Shown: positions 36,459 through 45,335, counted from the first letter of the stretch. The stretch: 64,000 nt of DNA from JASLEW01 sp963732005 (GCA_963732005.1 CAVSXT010000005.1:2914001-2978000), one strand, 5' to 3'. Numbers and translations are program-made. Notes: generated from the letters alone by a model not told the origin.

Positions 36459-37070
36459 CTATCGCCGGCACGCCGCCACCGCCGGCGATGCGGTTGCGGG
36501 ATGATGCAAGAGCGCACCGGGACTCGCGCCCCGAGTCTCGACGAGGAGCGCCGTGACCAGCGGCGTGAGCTCCGACATCTCGCGAATCACGATGCTGTCG
36601 GAGCAGTCGTGCGACGGGGAGCCGTCGCAGCTTCCGTCTCCTGATCCGCCGGGGTCGCCGGTGTCGTCACCGGGCGGGCTGTCCGGCGGCGGCGCGTTCG
36701 GCGGCGGCTCGCCGGGGTCCGGGTCGGTGATGTCCGGGTCGGGTGGCGGCCAGTCGGGAGGAATCTCGATGACCGCATCGCAGCAGGCCTTGCCGCCGCA
36801 GGGGCCGCTGCCGTCGGGATTCAACGAGCAGATGGTGAAGCCGTCGTCGCCGGTATTGTGATAGGCGCAGAGGTAACAGCCGCTGCCGCTGCCGGCGCAG
36901 TCCGGCTCCGTGCCTTCCCAGCCCGGGCCGTCGTTGGCGGACCACAGGCGACAACCCGAGGCCGTGGCGTGCGCTTCACGGGGCGCCAGCGCGCCTGCTG
37001 CATGGAGGATCAGCAGGCAGGTCACGGCCGCAGGCAGCCGCCCGGAAGCAAGCGACCACCGGCGCTTCAT
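36459..37070 (-). CDS. Secreted Cys- and Pro-rich protein
   Basis: From ATG 37070 the 203-aa product has a signal peptide (LPAAVTCLLILHAAGALA). A Cys-rich head follows (PDCAGSGSGCYLCAYH, GPCGGKACCDAVI), then an acidic Pro/Asp/Gly-rich stretch (DPDITDPDPGEPPPNAPPPD). Its start overlaps the stop of the upstream gene by 4 bp, so the two are co-translated and probably co-exported. Function unknown. Confidence 0.65.
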   Translation of the reverse strand: MKRRWSLASGRLPAAVTCLLILHAAGALAPREAHATASGCRLWSANDGPGWEGTEPDCAGSGSGCYLCAYHNTGDDGFTICSLNPDGSGPCGGKACCDAVIEIPPDWPPPDPDITDPDPGEPPPNAPPPDSPPGDDTGDPGGSGDGSCDGSPSHDCSDSIVIREMSELTPLVTALLVETRGASPGALLHHPATASPAVAACRR

Positions 37071-38212
37071 GGCGCGATCCCTGCGGCCGCGGTGGCGAAC
37101 TCGGCCAGGTAGAGATGGCCCGGCCGGAAGACCGCGGCAGGCCCGAAGCCGTGCCAGGTGCGCAGGAACGCGAGACGCTCGCCGCGCACGTCGGCGCGCA
37201 ACCGGTCGTAGGGCAGGTCGCCGGTGATTGGCACGGGATAGCTGGTCACCTGGTCGCCATGCAGGACGGTCAGCGTCCAGCGGACCCTGCCGGCCGCGAC
37301 CGAGCGGATGAGCAGGCCCGGACCCTCGGCCAGCGGCAGGATCTCCTCGACGACGCGGTGGCGGTTCAGGAACTCGAACCGTGCGGGGTAGGAACCGTTG
37401 AGCTCGTCCTCTCGCTTCTGATCCATGCCGGCGCAGTCGGGAGCATCGAGGCCGACGGCCTGGTTCTTCCAGGTGCGCAGGAGCGCGCCGGTCCTGCCGT
37501 ACAGATACACGCCGTCCTTGAATCCGGGGACGACGACGTACGACCCATCCGGCAGGAAGCGGACGGCTCCGAGCTCCAGGCTCATGCAACGCAGCAGGCT
37601 CAACGGCGGGGCGCCCGGCACGTCGTAGAGGAACGGCTCGAGGTCGCGCTCGGGGTGGCTGCTGAGGGGGCCGATCCAGGCGATGCCGCCCTTGGATTCC
37701 TGCCAGCCGGCGAGCGCGCGGGGCATGGGATCGCCGAGCAGGAGCAGGCGATCGCCGAAGAGGTCGAGGCTGGCGACGGACCAGACATGCAGGCGGGTGA
37801 ACCTGAAGGTGCCGTCGGCGGCGGGCGTGCGCGGCCGGAAGCCGTAGTCGGCCATCAGCGAGGCGACGGCGAAGAACTGCGGCGACACCGCGAGCCGCTC
37901 GATCATCGGGAAGCGCATGTGGAGGGTGTCGCGGTCCGGGATCGGCTGCCGGCGGGCGGTGAGCGTCTCGTCCAGGGAGACCTCGGTCACGCCGTCGTGA
38001 AGCCGGCTCAGGTAGACGGTCTCGTCACTCGCGAAGCGGAGGTTGAGGGCGGGAGACGGCGAGCTGGGCACCTCCTGCTCGTGGAGGATGCGCAGGGAGA
38101 GCCGCGGGTGCTCACGGCTCCAGGCGATGCCGAGCAGGGGCAGCAGCGCTCCCAGGGCGAGAACGCTGGTCCGGATGACGTTGCCCGGGAACACTCTTCG
38201 GCGGCGCGGCAT
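37067..38212 (-). CDS. Exported beta-propeller-like protein
   Basis: The 381-aa product has an N-terminal membrane or signal segment (VLALGALLPLLGIAWS) and then short repeating beta strands with turn motifs such as RFLPDGSYVVVPGFKDGVYL and LYGRTGALLRTW, as in six-bladed propeller-like proteins. It resembles in style the protein at 52831-53982. It is the first gene of a two-gene operon with the Cys-rich protein downstream. The substrate is unknown. Confidence 0.6.
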   Translation of the reverse strand: MPRRRRVFPGNVIRTSVLALGALLPLLGIAWSREHPRLSLRILHEQEVPSSPSPALNLRFASDETVYLSRLHDGVTEVSLDETLTARRQPIPDRDTLHMRFPMIERLAVSPQFFAVASLMADYGFRPRTPAADGTFRFTRLHVWSVASLDLFGDRLLLLGDPMPRALAGWQESKGGIAWIGPLSSHPERDLEPFLYDVPGAPPLSLLRCMSLELGAVRFLPDGSYVVVPGFKDGVYLYGRTGALLRTWKNQAVGLDAPDCAGMDQKREDELNGSYPARFEFLNRHRVVEEILPLAEGPGLLIRSVAAGRVRWTLTVLHGDQVTSYPVPITGDLPYDRLRADVRGERLAFLRTWHGFGPAAVFRPGHLYLAEFATAAAGIAP

Positions 38213-38276
38213 CGGGCCTCCTTTCCCAGGCTTCGCTGGCCTTCTAATTCATAGGTTCCCGAAGAGCGCCGACAAC

Positions 38277-38297
38277 GTGACACTTTGGGATGTGACA
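38277..38297. promoter_or_regulatory. Direct GTGACA repeats upstream of the exported-protein operon
   Basis: Two GTGACA copies (38277-38282 and 38292-38297) lie 15 bp apart in the gap upstream of the operon starting at 38212. They could be a regulator site; only the repeat itself is seen. Confidence 0.3.
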
Positions 38298-38400
38298 GGT
38301 TGGCGACGGGCGGCAGGTGCCGGCGGCTCTACGTGGTGCGCGCGTCGCCCTGGCCGGCCTGGTCAATGATGGGCTCGCGGGGTGGCAGGGCGCCGCCCGG

Positions 38401-39015
38401 TCAGGAAGGCGGGCGGCCCCACCGGCGGGCGGCGCGAGCCTGGAGACGAGCGATGGCGCGGCGCTCGAGCTTCAGCACGCCGGCGGCGCTGCCGCCCAGC
38501 AGGCGCGCGACTTCGATCAGGGTCATGCCGAGACGGTAGCGAAGGTAGAGGACGCGGCGCTGGCGGCGCGGCAGATGGCGGCAGGCGAGGTCGAGGTCGA
38601 GGAGCAGGTCGCGGCGCTCGATGGCGCCGCCGGCGGTCTTGGGGTCTTCGAGCCAATCCGGGTCGGCGACGAAGGCCGGGGCGCGGCGCCGGTTGCGCCA
38701 GTAGATCACGCTCATCCACCGGACGGTGCCGTGAATCCAGCTCTCCTGGTCGGCGATGCCCGCGCCGCGGCGGACCGCTGCCGCCAGTGCGCGCTGGATC
38801 AGGTCCTCCGCGTCCCAGGACGGGATGCGCTGACGGCGGAGGTAAGCGGTCAGGGCCGGGCGGAGACGCTCGGCCAACGCCGGGAGCTCTGCACAGGGAT
38901 CGAGCGGTGGGTTCTCGGGCGGAGGAGGATGCGGGATGACGGACGTGGCCGGACCGGAAGCGGCGAATGCGGAGAGGCGCCCAAGCTGGCGAAGATGCTG
39001 ACAGCGAGAACCCAC
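38401..39015 (-). CDS. ECF-type RNA polymerase sigma factor
   Basis: The 204-aa frame (GTG 39015; start uncertain, with a Pro-rich first 40 residues) contains sigma region 2 (WDAEDLIQRALAAAVRR, ESWIHGTVRWMSVIYWRNRR) and region 4 (LPRRQRRVLYLRYRLGMTLI, EVARLLGGSAAGVLKLERRA). It faces away from the leader-peptide gene across a shared intergenic region. XRE and TPR regulators nearby suggest a signalling island. Confidence 0.85.
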   Translation of the reverse strand: MGSRCQHLRQLGRLSAFAASGPATSVIPHPPPPENPPLDPCAELPALAERLRPALTAYLRRQRIPSWDAEDLIQRALAAAVRRGAGIADQESWIHGTVRWMSVIYWRNRRRAPAFVADPDWLEDPKTAGGAIERRDLLLDLDLACRHLPRRQRRVLYLRYRLGMTLIEVARLLGGSAAGVLKLERRAIARLQARAARRWGRPPS

Positions 39016-39171
39016 CTACCAGGGATGTTCCCGGAGGAGGTGAATTCGTGACATCTCGGGCTCTTTCGGCTGAGGCTCGCGGGCGCGCGAGCGCGCGACG
39101 AAGCGGCCGGGAGGCCGGGCTGTCTGGCGGCACTCGCCCAGCGGACGTGACGATATGACCATATCTAGAGC

Positions 39172-39201
39172 TTGACTATAGATTTTAGGGCCATGTAATA
39201 T
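39172..39201 (+). promoter_or_regulatory. Promoter of the double-glycine leader peptide gene
   Basis: TTGACT (39172-39177) and TAATAT (39196-39201) are 18 bp apart in an AT-rich island, 85 bp ahead of the small gene. A dyad GATAT-GACC-ATATC (39152-39165) lies just upstream and may bind a regulator. Confidence 0.65.
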
Positions 39202-39285
39202 CATGGACTGATGCGGCCGGGAGGTTTGGCCCGGATCGGTCCGGGACGATTTGGCAGCAGCGGTCGCCTCAGAAGAGGGGTAGCG

Positions 39286-39420
39286 ATGAGAGTCGATGGG
39301 AAGCCTGGACGGGACGAGCGCGCGGCACTGACGAACCTCGACGGGAGCGAGCTGGCGAAGGTGAGGGGTGGCCTCAAGTCGGAGCGGGTGCAGGGGGACC
39401 CGGGACCGGGCGGCGGCTAG
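39286..39420 (+). CDS. 44-aa peptide with double-glycine leader motif
   Basis: The ATG follows AGAAGAGGGGTAGCG. The peptide reads LTNLDGSELAKVRGG and then a short polar tail (LKSERVQGDPGPGGG). The EL-x-x-V-x-GG pattern is the classic double-glycine cleavage signal recognised by C39-type peptidase-transporters. The gene has its own promoter and is followed by a strong terminator, so it is a dedicated small transcription unit. No exporter is visible next to it. The C39-like protein at 21623-22297 is secreted and far away, so a link is not shown. Confidence 0.6.
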   Translation: MRVDGKPGRDERAALTNLDGSELAKVRGGLKSERVQGDPGPGGG

Positions 39421-39778
39421 CGCGCGCCGGCGCCATGCGAGTGCCTCGACGGGCCGGCGGGACCTTGATGGAGGTCCCCCCGGCCCGTCGCTTTTTCGAT
39501 GACCGCGTCGTCGGGGCGAGCGGCCTCGACGATCGGGGTGGCGAGGCGAGCGGCAGGGCCGACGGAGTCGGCCGCAGGAGGCGAAAGAAGTCGGCGGGCT
39601 CGACGGCCAGGCTGGCCAGAAGCTTCTCGGGCGGGGCGAGCTTCATCTGCTGCTTGCCCGCTTCGTACCGCGAGACCTGGGAGCTCCCGACGCCGCAGAG
39701 GGCAGCGAGCTGGCTTTGGGTGAGGCGCCTTTGCCGGCGCAGGGCGGCGAGGGCCTTGCCGATGTTGTTGAACCCCAT
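39374..39778 (-). CDS. XRE-family regulator
   Basis: The 134-aa frame from ATG 39778 has an N-terminal HTH_3 domain (LAALRRQRRLTQSQLAALCG, then VGSSQVSRYEAGKQQMKLA) and a Pro/Arg-rich tail. The tail (from about residue 75) is antisense to the terminator and the end of the leader-peptide gene, so the functional protein may be mainly the HTH domain. The two convergent transcripts overlap by about 45 bp. Confidence 0.75.
   Translation of the reverse strand: MGFNNIGKALAALRRQRRLTQSQLAALCGVGSSQVSRYEAGKQQMKLAPPEKLLASLAVEPADFFRLLRPTPSALPLASPPRSSRPLAPTTRSSKKRRAGGTSIKVPPARRGTRMAPARASRRPVPGPPAPAPT
39448..39496 (+). terminator. Rho-independent terminator of the leader-peptide gene
   Basis: GACGGGCCGGCGGGACC (39448-39464) pairs with GGTCCCCCCGGCCCGTC (39473-39489) with one mismatch over a TTGATGGA loop, followed by GCTTTTTC. 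This is one of the clearest terminators in the window. Confidence 0.85.
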
Positions 39779-39911
39779 TCACATGCCTTCAGCAGGCGGC
39801 GCCGGTTGGCGAGATGCTGGCCAACATGGCGCCGCTCAGGCGCGAGCCATGGGATTGCCCTCAGCAGGCCGCGCCGGCTGGCGAGGCTGGCGGGAGCGCC
39901 GCCGGCGCGGC

Positions 39912-40529
39912 TCATGCCAACTTCTTCTCGATGGCCTCGGCGATGGCGCCAACTCTTCCGGCGAGGCCGCCGGCGAAGCCTGCAAGGGCCTCGTCCGGGG
40001 CAGGGAGGGAGCTCTCGTGGGCCATGCGGCCGACCATGGCCAGGTAGCCCGCGAGGTAGCGGAGGTCGGCGACGATGGCGCGCAGCTCGGCGCGGGTCGA
40101 GGAGGGCTCGTCGGGCAGCCCATGCTGTTGCGTCTCCAGGGCGAGCATGTAGAGGATCCTGCCGACGCGGCGTAGGGCCTCCCGGTCCGCGGGGTTGGCG
40201 AAGTTCTGCAGCGTGGTTTCGCGAAAGGAATCCGACTCGTTCCACGGCAGGCCTGGGAGCCGCTTTGCGAGGGCGGTGCGGGGCGCGCTCCCCTGACCGG
40301 TCCTGAGTGGTTCCTGCTTCGCGGGCGGCGGCGCCTGCCGCATGCCGACAGGTCCGGCAGGCGCGCCGCGCCGCGCGGGGGAACCCGGCCTGCCGGCAGC
40401 CGGGACAGCGCTCGGCGGGCGGCCTTGGGGGGATCGAGTGCCTTTCACGGCGGCCCGCACCGGACCCGGCGGAGGCACCGCCCGCCGCGGCTTTGAGCCG
40501 CGCCTGCCACCGTTCATCCGTGCCGGCAT
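39912..40529 (-). CDS. Hypothetical helical protein upstream of the XRE gene
   Basis: The conserved-looking part begins near NESDSFRETTLQNFANPADR and continues as helices (RRVGRILYMLALETQQHG, DLRYLAGYLAMVGRMAHESS) to the end. The first 70-90 residues are Pro/Arg-rich and may not be translated. ATG 40529 and ATG 40343 are both possible starts. It precedes the XRE gene on the same strand (gap about 130 bp). I do not recognise the family. Confidence 0.5.
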   Translation of the reverse strand: MPARMNGGRRGSKPRRAVPPPGPVRAAVKGTRSPQGRPPSAVPAAGRPGSPARRGAPAGPVGMRQAPPPAKQEPLRTGQGSAPRTALAKRLPGLPWNESDSFRETTLQNFANPADREALRRVGRILYMLALETQQHGLPDEPSSTRAELRAIVADLRYLAGYLAMVGRMAHESSLPAPDEALAGFAGGLAGRVGAIAEAIEKKLA

Positions 40530-40587
40530 GGGAATCAGATTAGGCAATCTGGATGTTCGGCGGCAAGATAGATTCTCAAAGACGGCA

Positions 40588-40616
40588 TTCCGTGTCCTGC
40601 TGGGATCACTTATAGT
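40588..40616 (+). promoter_or_regulatory. Promoter and operator half-site of the XRE-TPR gene
   Basis: TTCCGT (40588-40593) and TATAGT (40611-40616) are 17 bp apart. Between them TGTCCTGC (40593-40600) is identical to one arm of the perfect palindrome at 43701-43718 ahead of the related XRE-TPR gene, which suggests shared control. Confidence 0.45.
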
Positions 40617-40731
40617 CTGTATCCATTGGAGAAAGGTTGCGGGGCACCGGCTGCGGGTGCCGCGAACCGGTGTCTCGCGTGTGGCACGGCGAACACCAGG
40701 AGGTTACAGAAGCGGCTTGCAGGCGGGGAGA

Positions 40732-42765
40732 ATGCGCGCCATGGCGGAGCGGAGCAAGGAGGATCCCGAGTGGGGCGAGGCGCTGGCCATGCTGCGGATC
40801 GCGTGCGGCTGGACGCAGGCCCGGCTCGCCGACGCCGTGGGGATCGGCCACAGCACGGTGTCGTTCTACGAGAGCGGCAAGAGCGCGCCGCCGGCGGTGC
40901 TGCGGCAGATGGTGGCGGCCATGGGCTGTCCCGCGTACCTGCTCGACCGCGCGCGCTCGCTGGTGCGTTGGGTGAGGGCGGCGAGGGAGCTCTACCGGCA
41001 GCCGGCGGGCGATGTCGCGGCGGCGTATGTGGAGGCGATGGCGGGTGCGGCGGGCGCGGCGCGGGAGGAGCTGGCCGGCGGGGCGCTGGCGGCGGTGCTG
41101 CGAGTGCCCTGGACGAAGAACGGCCCGGGAGCGGCGGCGACGAGCGGGGAGCGGGGCGGGGCGGCCGGCGCGGCGCCGGAAACGACGTCGGGCGCGGCGG
41201 CGGCAACGACGTCGGGTGAGGTGGCGGCAACGACGTCGGGCGAGGCGGCGGTGGGTGGCGAGGCGAGGGCGCGGCGCGGCCTGGCCGGGCGGGAAGGGAA
41301 TGCGAGAGGCGGGGCGCCGCCGCTGGCAACGGCGCTGCGGGTGCTGCGCCTGCTGTCCGGGATGGAGCGGGACGATCTGGGGGCGGCGATCGGGAAGTCG
41401 AAGCAGGTGATCGAGAGCTACGAGCGCGGCGTCCGGAAGCCGCTGGCGACGACGGTTGAGTGGTTGCTCGAGGCCATGGAGCTGCCGCCAGAGGTGTTCG
41501 ACCGGACGCTGGGGTTCCTGGACGGGGTGGGGGCCGCGCGGCGGCGCCGGCGCGAGGACGGTGGCGGGTCGCCGCGGGAGCAGATCGAGGCGCTAGCCGC
41601 ATGGGAGGCGGCGCAGGCGGAGGACGGAGCGCGGGCCTGGATGGAGCGGTTGCAGACGGCCGCGGGCCTGCTCGCCGGGCGGCGGCTGGCGCCGGAGCTG
41701 TGGGCGCGGCTGGCGCGGCATCCCTGGCCGGCACAGCGGATGCTGGTGCGGGAGTCGGCCGAGTTTCAGGACGCGGCGCTGAGCGAGCTGCTCTGCGAGG
41801 AGAGCGTCAAAGCTGCCGGCGACAGCGCGCGGCGGGCAGTGCGGCTGGCGCAGCTGGCGGTGCTGGCCGGCGAGAGGGTAAACGGCGGGGAAGGGTGGCG
41901 GCAACGGGTCGAGGGGTACGCCCGGGCGCACCTGGCGAATGGACTGCGGGTGGGCGGCAGGCTGGGCGCGGCCGACAGGGCGCTGGCGCGGGCCACGGAG
42001 CTGTGGCAGGCCGGAGCCGGAGCCGACCCGGGGCTGCTGAACGAGGCGCGGGTGCTGGAGATCGAGGCGTCGCTGCGGCGCGACCGGGGGGAGGGGCGGC
42101 AGGCGCTGGCGCTTCTCGAGCAGGCGCTGGCGGCCGACCGGTGGGGAGAGACCCCGGCGCTGCTGCTCAACAAGGCGAAAGCGCTGGAGGAGCTGGGGGA
42201 AGTGACGGGGTCAATTGCGGTGCTGCGGCAGGCGGCGGCGCAGATCGATGGCGAGCGGGAGCCTCGGCAGCTGTTCGTGGTTCAGCTCAACATGGGTTTC
42301 GACCTCTGCCACCTTGGGCGCTTCGCGGACGCGGCGCTGGCGCTACCCGCGGCGCGGGCGCTGGCGCGGCGGCTGGGCAACCGCCTGGACGGGCTGCGTG
42401 TCGGTTGGCTGGCAGCGAAGGTCGCGGCGGGACTGGGGCGGAGCGTGGAGGCGGTGGCCGGCTTCGAGCGAGTGTGCGCCGGGTTTGAACGGCAAGGGAT
42501 TGCCTATCAGGCGGCGCTGGTGACTGTCGAGCTGGCGGAGGTGCATGCGTCGCTTGGGCGGACGGCGGACGTGAAGGCGCTGGCGCGAGCTTCGGCGCCG
42601 ATCTTCCGCCGGCATGGAGTGCACCGCGAGGCGCGGCGGGCGCTGGAGCTTTTCGGGCGAGCGGCCGAGGAGGAGCGGGTGAGCGTCGAGCTGATCCGCG
42701 GCCTGTTGGGCTACCTGCAGCGTGCGCGGTGGGACCGGACCTTGCGTTATCGGGAGGCCGGGTGA
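40732..42765 (+). CDS. Regulator with two XRE domains and a TPR region
   Basis: ATG 40732 follows GGGGAG and gives 677 aa. HTH 1 is at about 12-65 (ACGWTQARLADAVGIGHSTV) and HTH 2 at about 200-255 (MERDDLGAAIGKSKQVIESY). The linker has three 8-residue repeats (TTSGAAAA, TTSGEVAA, TTSGEAAV) from a 24-bp tandem repeat. From residue 290 on it is all-helical TPR-like sequence ending DRTLRYREAG. The C-terminal half is strongly similar to the protein at 43765-45258. Two DNA-binding domains joined to a peptide- or protein-sensing TPR domain suggest a signal-responsive regulator. Confidence 0.75.
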   Translation: MRAMAERSKEDPEWGEALAMLRIACGWTQARLADAVGIGHSTVSFYESGKSAPPAVLRQMVAAMGCPAYLLDRARSLVRWVRAARELYRQPAGDVAAAYVEAMAGAAGAAREELAGGALAAVLRVPWTKNGPGAAATSGERGGAAGAAPETTSGAAAATTSGEVAATTSGEAAVGGEARARRGLAGREGNARGGAPPLATALRVLRLLSGMERDDLGAAIGKSKQVIESYERGVRKPLATTVEWLLEAMELPPEVFDRTLGFLDGVGAARRRRREDGGGSPREQIEALAAWEAAQAEDGARAWMERLQTAAGLLAGRRLAPELWARLARHPWPAQRMLVRESAEFQDAALSELLCEESVKAAGDSARRAVRLAQLAVLAGERVNGGEGWRQRVEGYARAHLANGLRVGGRLGAADRALARATELWQAGAGADPGLLNEARVLEIEASLRRDRGEGRQALALLEQALAADRWGETPALLLNKAKALEELGEVTGSIAVLRQAAAQIDGEREPRQLFVVQLNMGFDLCHLGRFADAALALPAARALARRLGNRLDGLRVGWLAAKVAAGLGRSVEAVAGFERVCAGFERQGIAYQAALVTVELAEVHASLGRTADVKALARASAPIFRRHGVHREARRALELFGRAAEEERVSVELIRGLLGYLQRARWDRTLRYREAG

Positions 42766-43203
42766 AGGCAGCGCGGCCGACGCGGCGGCGCGACGCCCTT
42801 GCGACTGGTGGTATGGCGGGAGCCGGCTTGCCGCGATCGACTGGCGCTGGGCGCTGGGCCACACCCAAAGGCCGGACGCGAGGCCAAACCCGGAGGCTGG
42901 GCGCGGGCGGCTGGAGATCATGTCGCGCAAGAGTCCGGAGGAAGGGGAGCGGGGACCCCAGGCGGAATGAGGGAGCCGGTGTGCCCAAGGATCCCAGGGC
43001 GGCAGGCGGCGCGGTTTGGTGAAGGCAATGCCACGCGGCGATCGGCCCTGGCGGAACGGCGCAGCATGGAGTGAGAGAACCGCCGCGCCGCCCGCCACCG
43101 TCGCGACACCGACAGCGGTACGGCGATTGCCGCAGTCATGGGGGCCGTGGGCAGGCGAAGTCCTGGCATGGGCACACTGCAGCCGGCTTGGCTGCGAGCG
43201 GTC
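42766..43203. other. Intergenic stretch, nothing supported
   Basis: These 440 bp between the XRE-TPR gene and the convergent secreted-protein gene contain only short frames with no start signals or recognisable motifs. Confidence 0.4.
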
Positions 43204-43596
43204 CTACATCCCATGCCGGGCGTGGCCGGGGCGGCGAGCAGCCGGCGCGCAGCCCCCTAGAGGATCGGCTGAGCCCGTGCAATCGACGCGAGGCCCGGAC
43301 CTCCCGCCCGCCGGTCGCGAGGAAGGCCGAGGCTGGGGAGCGATAGCCGCAGGATGGCCGGGGCCGGGAGTGGCCGCGGCGCACTGGCCGTACGGATCAA
43401 TCGAGCACCCGTTGTCGAGGCGGATGCCACCGAACCATTGGCGAAGAAGGGTCCATGGCTCCCAGAGGTTGGCGGCGACCAGCGCCGCGGGAGAGCTGGC
43501 GGCCTGGAGCAACGGCGCGGCGGCAGCCGGCGGGGGCGCCAGGGCGGCGGCGAACAGCAGGACAGTGAAGGGGACGAGGACAAGGGCGCGGTGCAT
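43204..43596 (-). CDS. Small secreted protein with paired-Cys motifs
   Basis: ATG 43596 is preceded by GGGGAG. The 130-aa product has a signal peptide (ALVLVPFTVLLFAAALA) and the motif DNGCSIDPYGQC in the middle, followed by a Pro/Arg-rich tail with VDCTGSADPLGGC, a degenerate second copy. It is divergent from the XRE-TPR gene across a shared operator, so it is a candidate target of that regulator. Confidence 0.6.
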   Translation of the reverse strand: MHRALVLVPFTVLLFAAALAPPPAAAAPLLQAASSPAALVAANLWEPWTLLRQWFGGIRLDNGCSIDPYGQCAAATPGPGHPAAIAPQPRPSSRPAGGRSGPRVDCTGSADPLGGCAPAARRPGHARHGM

Positions 43597-43700
43597 AGGG
43601 ACTCCCCTATTGGAGGCGACCGCCGCCGCGGCCGGGACGACCGCCGGGGCGCCCCCAAGAATCCATGGTGCCGGTGAGGCCGTGAAGAAGATAGTCATCT

Positions 43701-43718
43701 TGTCCTGCCAGCAGGACA
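43701..43718. promoter_or_regulatory. Perfect operator palindrome between divergent genes
   Basis: TGTCCTGC-CA-GCAGGACA is an 18-bp dyad with 8-bp arms lying in the 168-bp gap between the divergent genes at 43596 and 43765. A second small dyad AAGAT-AGTC-ATCTT (43688-43701) adjoins it. XRE regulators typically bind such sites near their own gene. One arm recurs at 40593. Confidence 0.65.
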
Positions 43719-43764
43719 GAATGGACGCCTTTTCGACGCATCTTCCACAAAACAGGAGCATCGT

Positions 43765-45258
43765 ATGCCTGAGAAGGCGGGGACGCGAAACGACCTGGCG
43801 GTGGCGCTGAGCCTGCTGCGGCAGCTCCGCGGTCTGGAGCAGGAGGAGCTGGCGGCGGCGTCAGGAGTGGGATTCGCGTCGATCCAGAAGATCGAGCAGG
43901 GCCTGCGGCAGCTCAAGGCGGAAACCTTCCGGGCGATCGTTGCGGCGCTGGGCGTCGATCTGGCGACGGTCCGAGCCTTGATGGCGGTGATCCGCAGCGT
44001 GCGTGGCGGGCCGGCCGGGGCAGCGCCGGTTGGAATCGAGGACAATGCGGCCGCCGGCGGCGCGAGTCTGGCGCGGCTTGCAGGGCGCGAGCTCGCGGAG
44101 GTAGTGGCGGCCATGGGGGTGCGACCCGCGGCCGGAGGCGACGCGCAAGGTTCAGGCGCGCTGGCTGAGTCGCGGCGGCGGGCGCCAGAGCTGTGGGCGC
44201 GGCTGACGCGCTATGCACACGCGGCGCAGCAGGTGCTGGTGCAGGAGGCCGGCGAATTTCAGGAGGCGGGGTTGTGTGAGCTGCTGTGCGAGGCGAGCGT
44301 CGAGGCGGCCGGCGACGACGCGCAGGAGGCGTCGCGGCTTGCTGAGCTGGCCGTGCTAGTCGGGCAGCGGGTACGGGGAGAGGTCGGCTGGCGGCAGCGG
44401 GTCGAGGGGTATGCGCGGGCGAACCTCACCAATACGCTGCGGGTGGGAGGTGAGCTGCAGGGGGCCGCGAAGATGTGGGCGCGGGCGGCCGCCCTGTGGC
44501 AGGCGGGCGCCGATGCTGATCCGGGACTGATGAACGAAGCGCGGATACTCGGGCTCGAGGCCTCCCTACGACGGGAGCGGCGGGAGCTGGCGGAGGCGCT
44601 GGCGCTGCTCGACCGGGCTCTAGCAATCGACCGCTGGGGCGAGACACCGGCGCTTTTGCTCGGCAGGTCGAAGGCGCTCGAGGAGCTGGGCGACTTCGCC
44701 GGTTCGATCGAGACGCTGAGGCAGGTGGCGGCGAAGATCGACGGAGAGCGCGAGCCGCGCAAATTGTTCGCGATACGCCACAATCTCGCGGCGAACCTCT
44801 GCCACCTCGGGCGGCACGCGGAGGCAGAGGGAGTGCTGCCCGAGGTGCGGGCGCTTGCCCGGCGGCTGGGGCACCAGCTCGACGACCTGCGGGTGGGCTG
44901 GCTGGAGGCGAAGGTGGCGGCGGGGCTGGGGCGGACCGAGGCGGCGGTTGCCGGGTTCGAGCGGGTGCGCGCCGGCTTCGCCGAGCGCGGGATCGGCTAC
45001 GACGCGGCGCTGGCGACGATGGAGCTGGCGGAGGTGCTGGCCGCCGAGGGGCGCACGGGCGAGGTGCAGGCGCTGGCGCGGGAGTCGGCGGCGATCTTCG
45101 CCGCGCAGGGGGTGCACCGCGAGGCGCAGCGGGCGCTCGCGGTCTTCCGGCGGGCGGCGGAGGAGGAGCGGGTGAGCGTCGAGCTGGTGCGCGGCGTCCT
45201 CGGGTATCTCGAGCGGGCGCGGCGGGACCCGCAGCTGCGCTACCAGGAGCGCGGGTGA
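43765..45258 (+). CDS. XRE-TPR regulator
   Basis: ATG 43765 (AGGAG upstream) starts a 497-aa protein with one XRE domain (LLRQLRGLEQEELAAASGVG, then FASIQKIEQGLRQLKAETF), a short Ala/Gly linker and a long TPR-like region. The TPR part is paralogous to that of the protein at 40732-42765: compare GEFQEAGLCELLCEASVEAA with the SAEFQDAALSELLCEESVKA segment. The operator at 43701 suggests autoregulation and control of the divergent secreted protein. Confidence 0.8.
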   Translation: MPEKAGTRNDLAVALSLLRQLRGLEQEELAAASGVGFASIQKIEQGLRQLKAETFRAIVAALGVDLATVRALMAVIRSVRGGPAGAAPVGIEDNAAAGGASLARLAGRELAEVVAAMGVRPAAGGDAQGSGALAESRRRAPELWARLTRYAHAAQQVLVQEAGEFQEAGLCELLCEASVEAAGDDAQEASRLAELAVLVGQRVRGEVGWRQRVEGYARANLTNTLRVGGELQGAAKMWARAAALWQAGADADPGLMNEARILGLEASLRRERRELAEALALLDRALAIDRWGETPALLLGRSKALEELGDFAGSIETLRQVAAKIDGEREPRKLFAIRHNLAANLCHLGRHAEAEGVLPEVRALARRLGHQLDDLRVGWLEAKVAAGLGRTEAAVAGFERVRAGFAERGIGYDAALATMELAEVLAAEGRTGEVQALARESAAIFAAQGVHREAQRALAVFRRAAEEERVSVELVRGVLGYLERARRDPQLRYQERG

Positions 45259-45335
45259 CGAGCCGCCGCCGCCGATCCGGAGCCGGGGCCCCCCGGCCGG
45301 CGGCGGCCTGCGAGGCAAATGGAGCGAGGCTCCCA

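Noticed and set aside
40342..40731. N-terminal extension of the double-XRE gene
   Set aside because: The in-frame stretch upstream of ATG 40732 is Arg/Pro-rich, lies across the promoter and overlaps the divergent gene.
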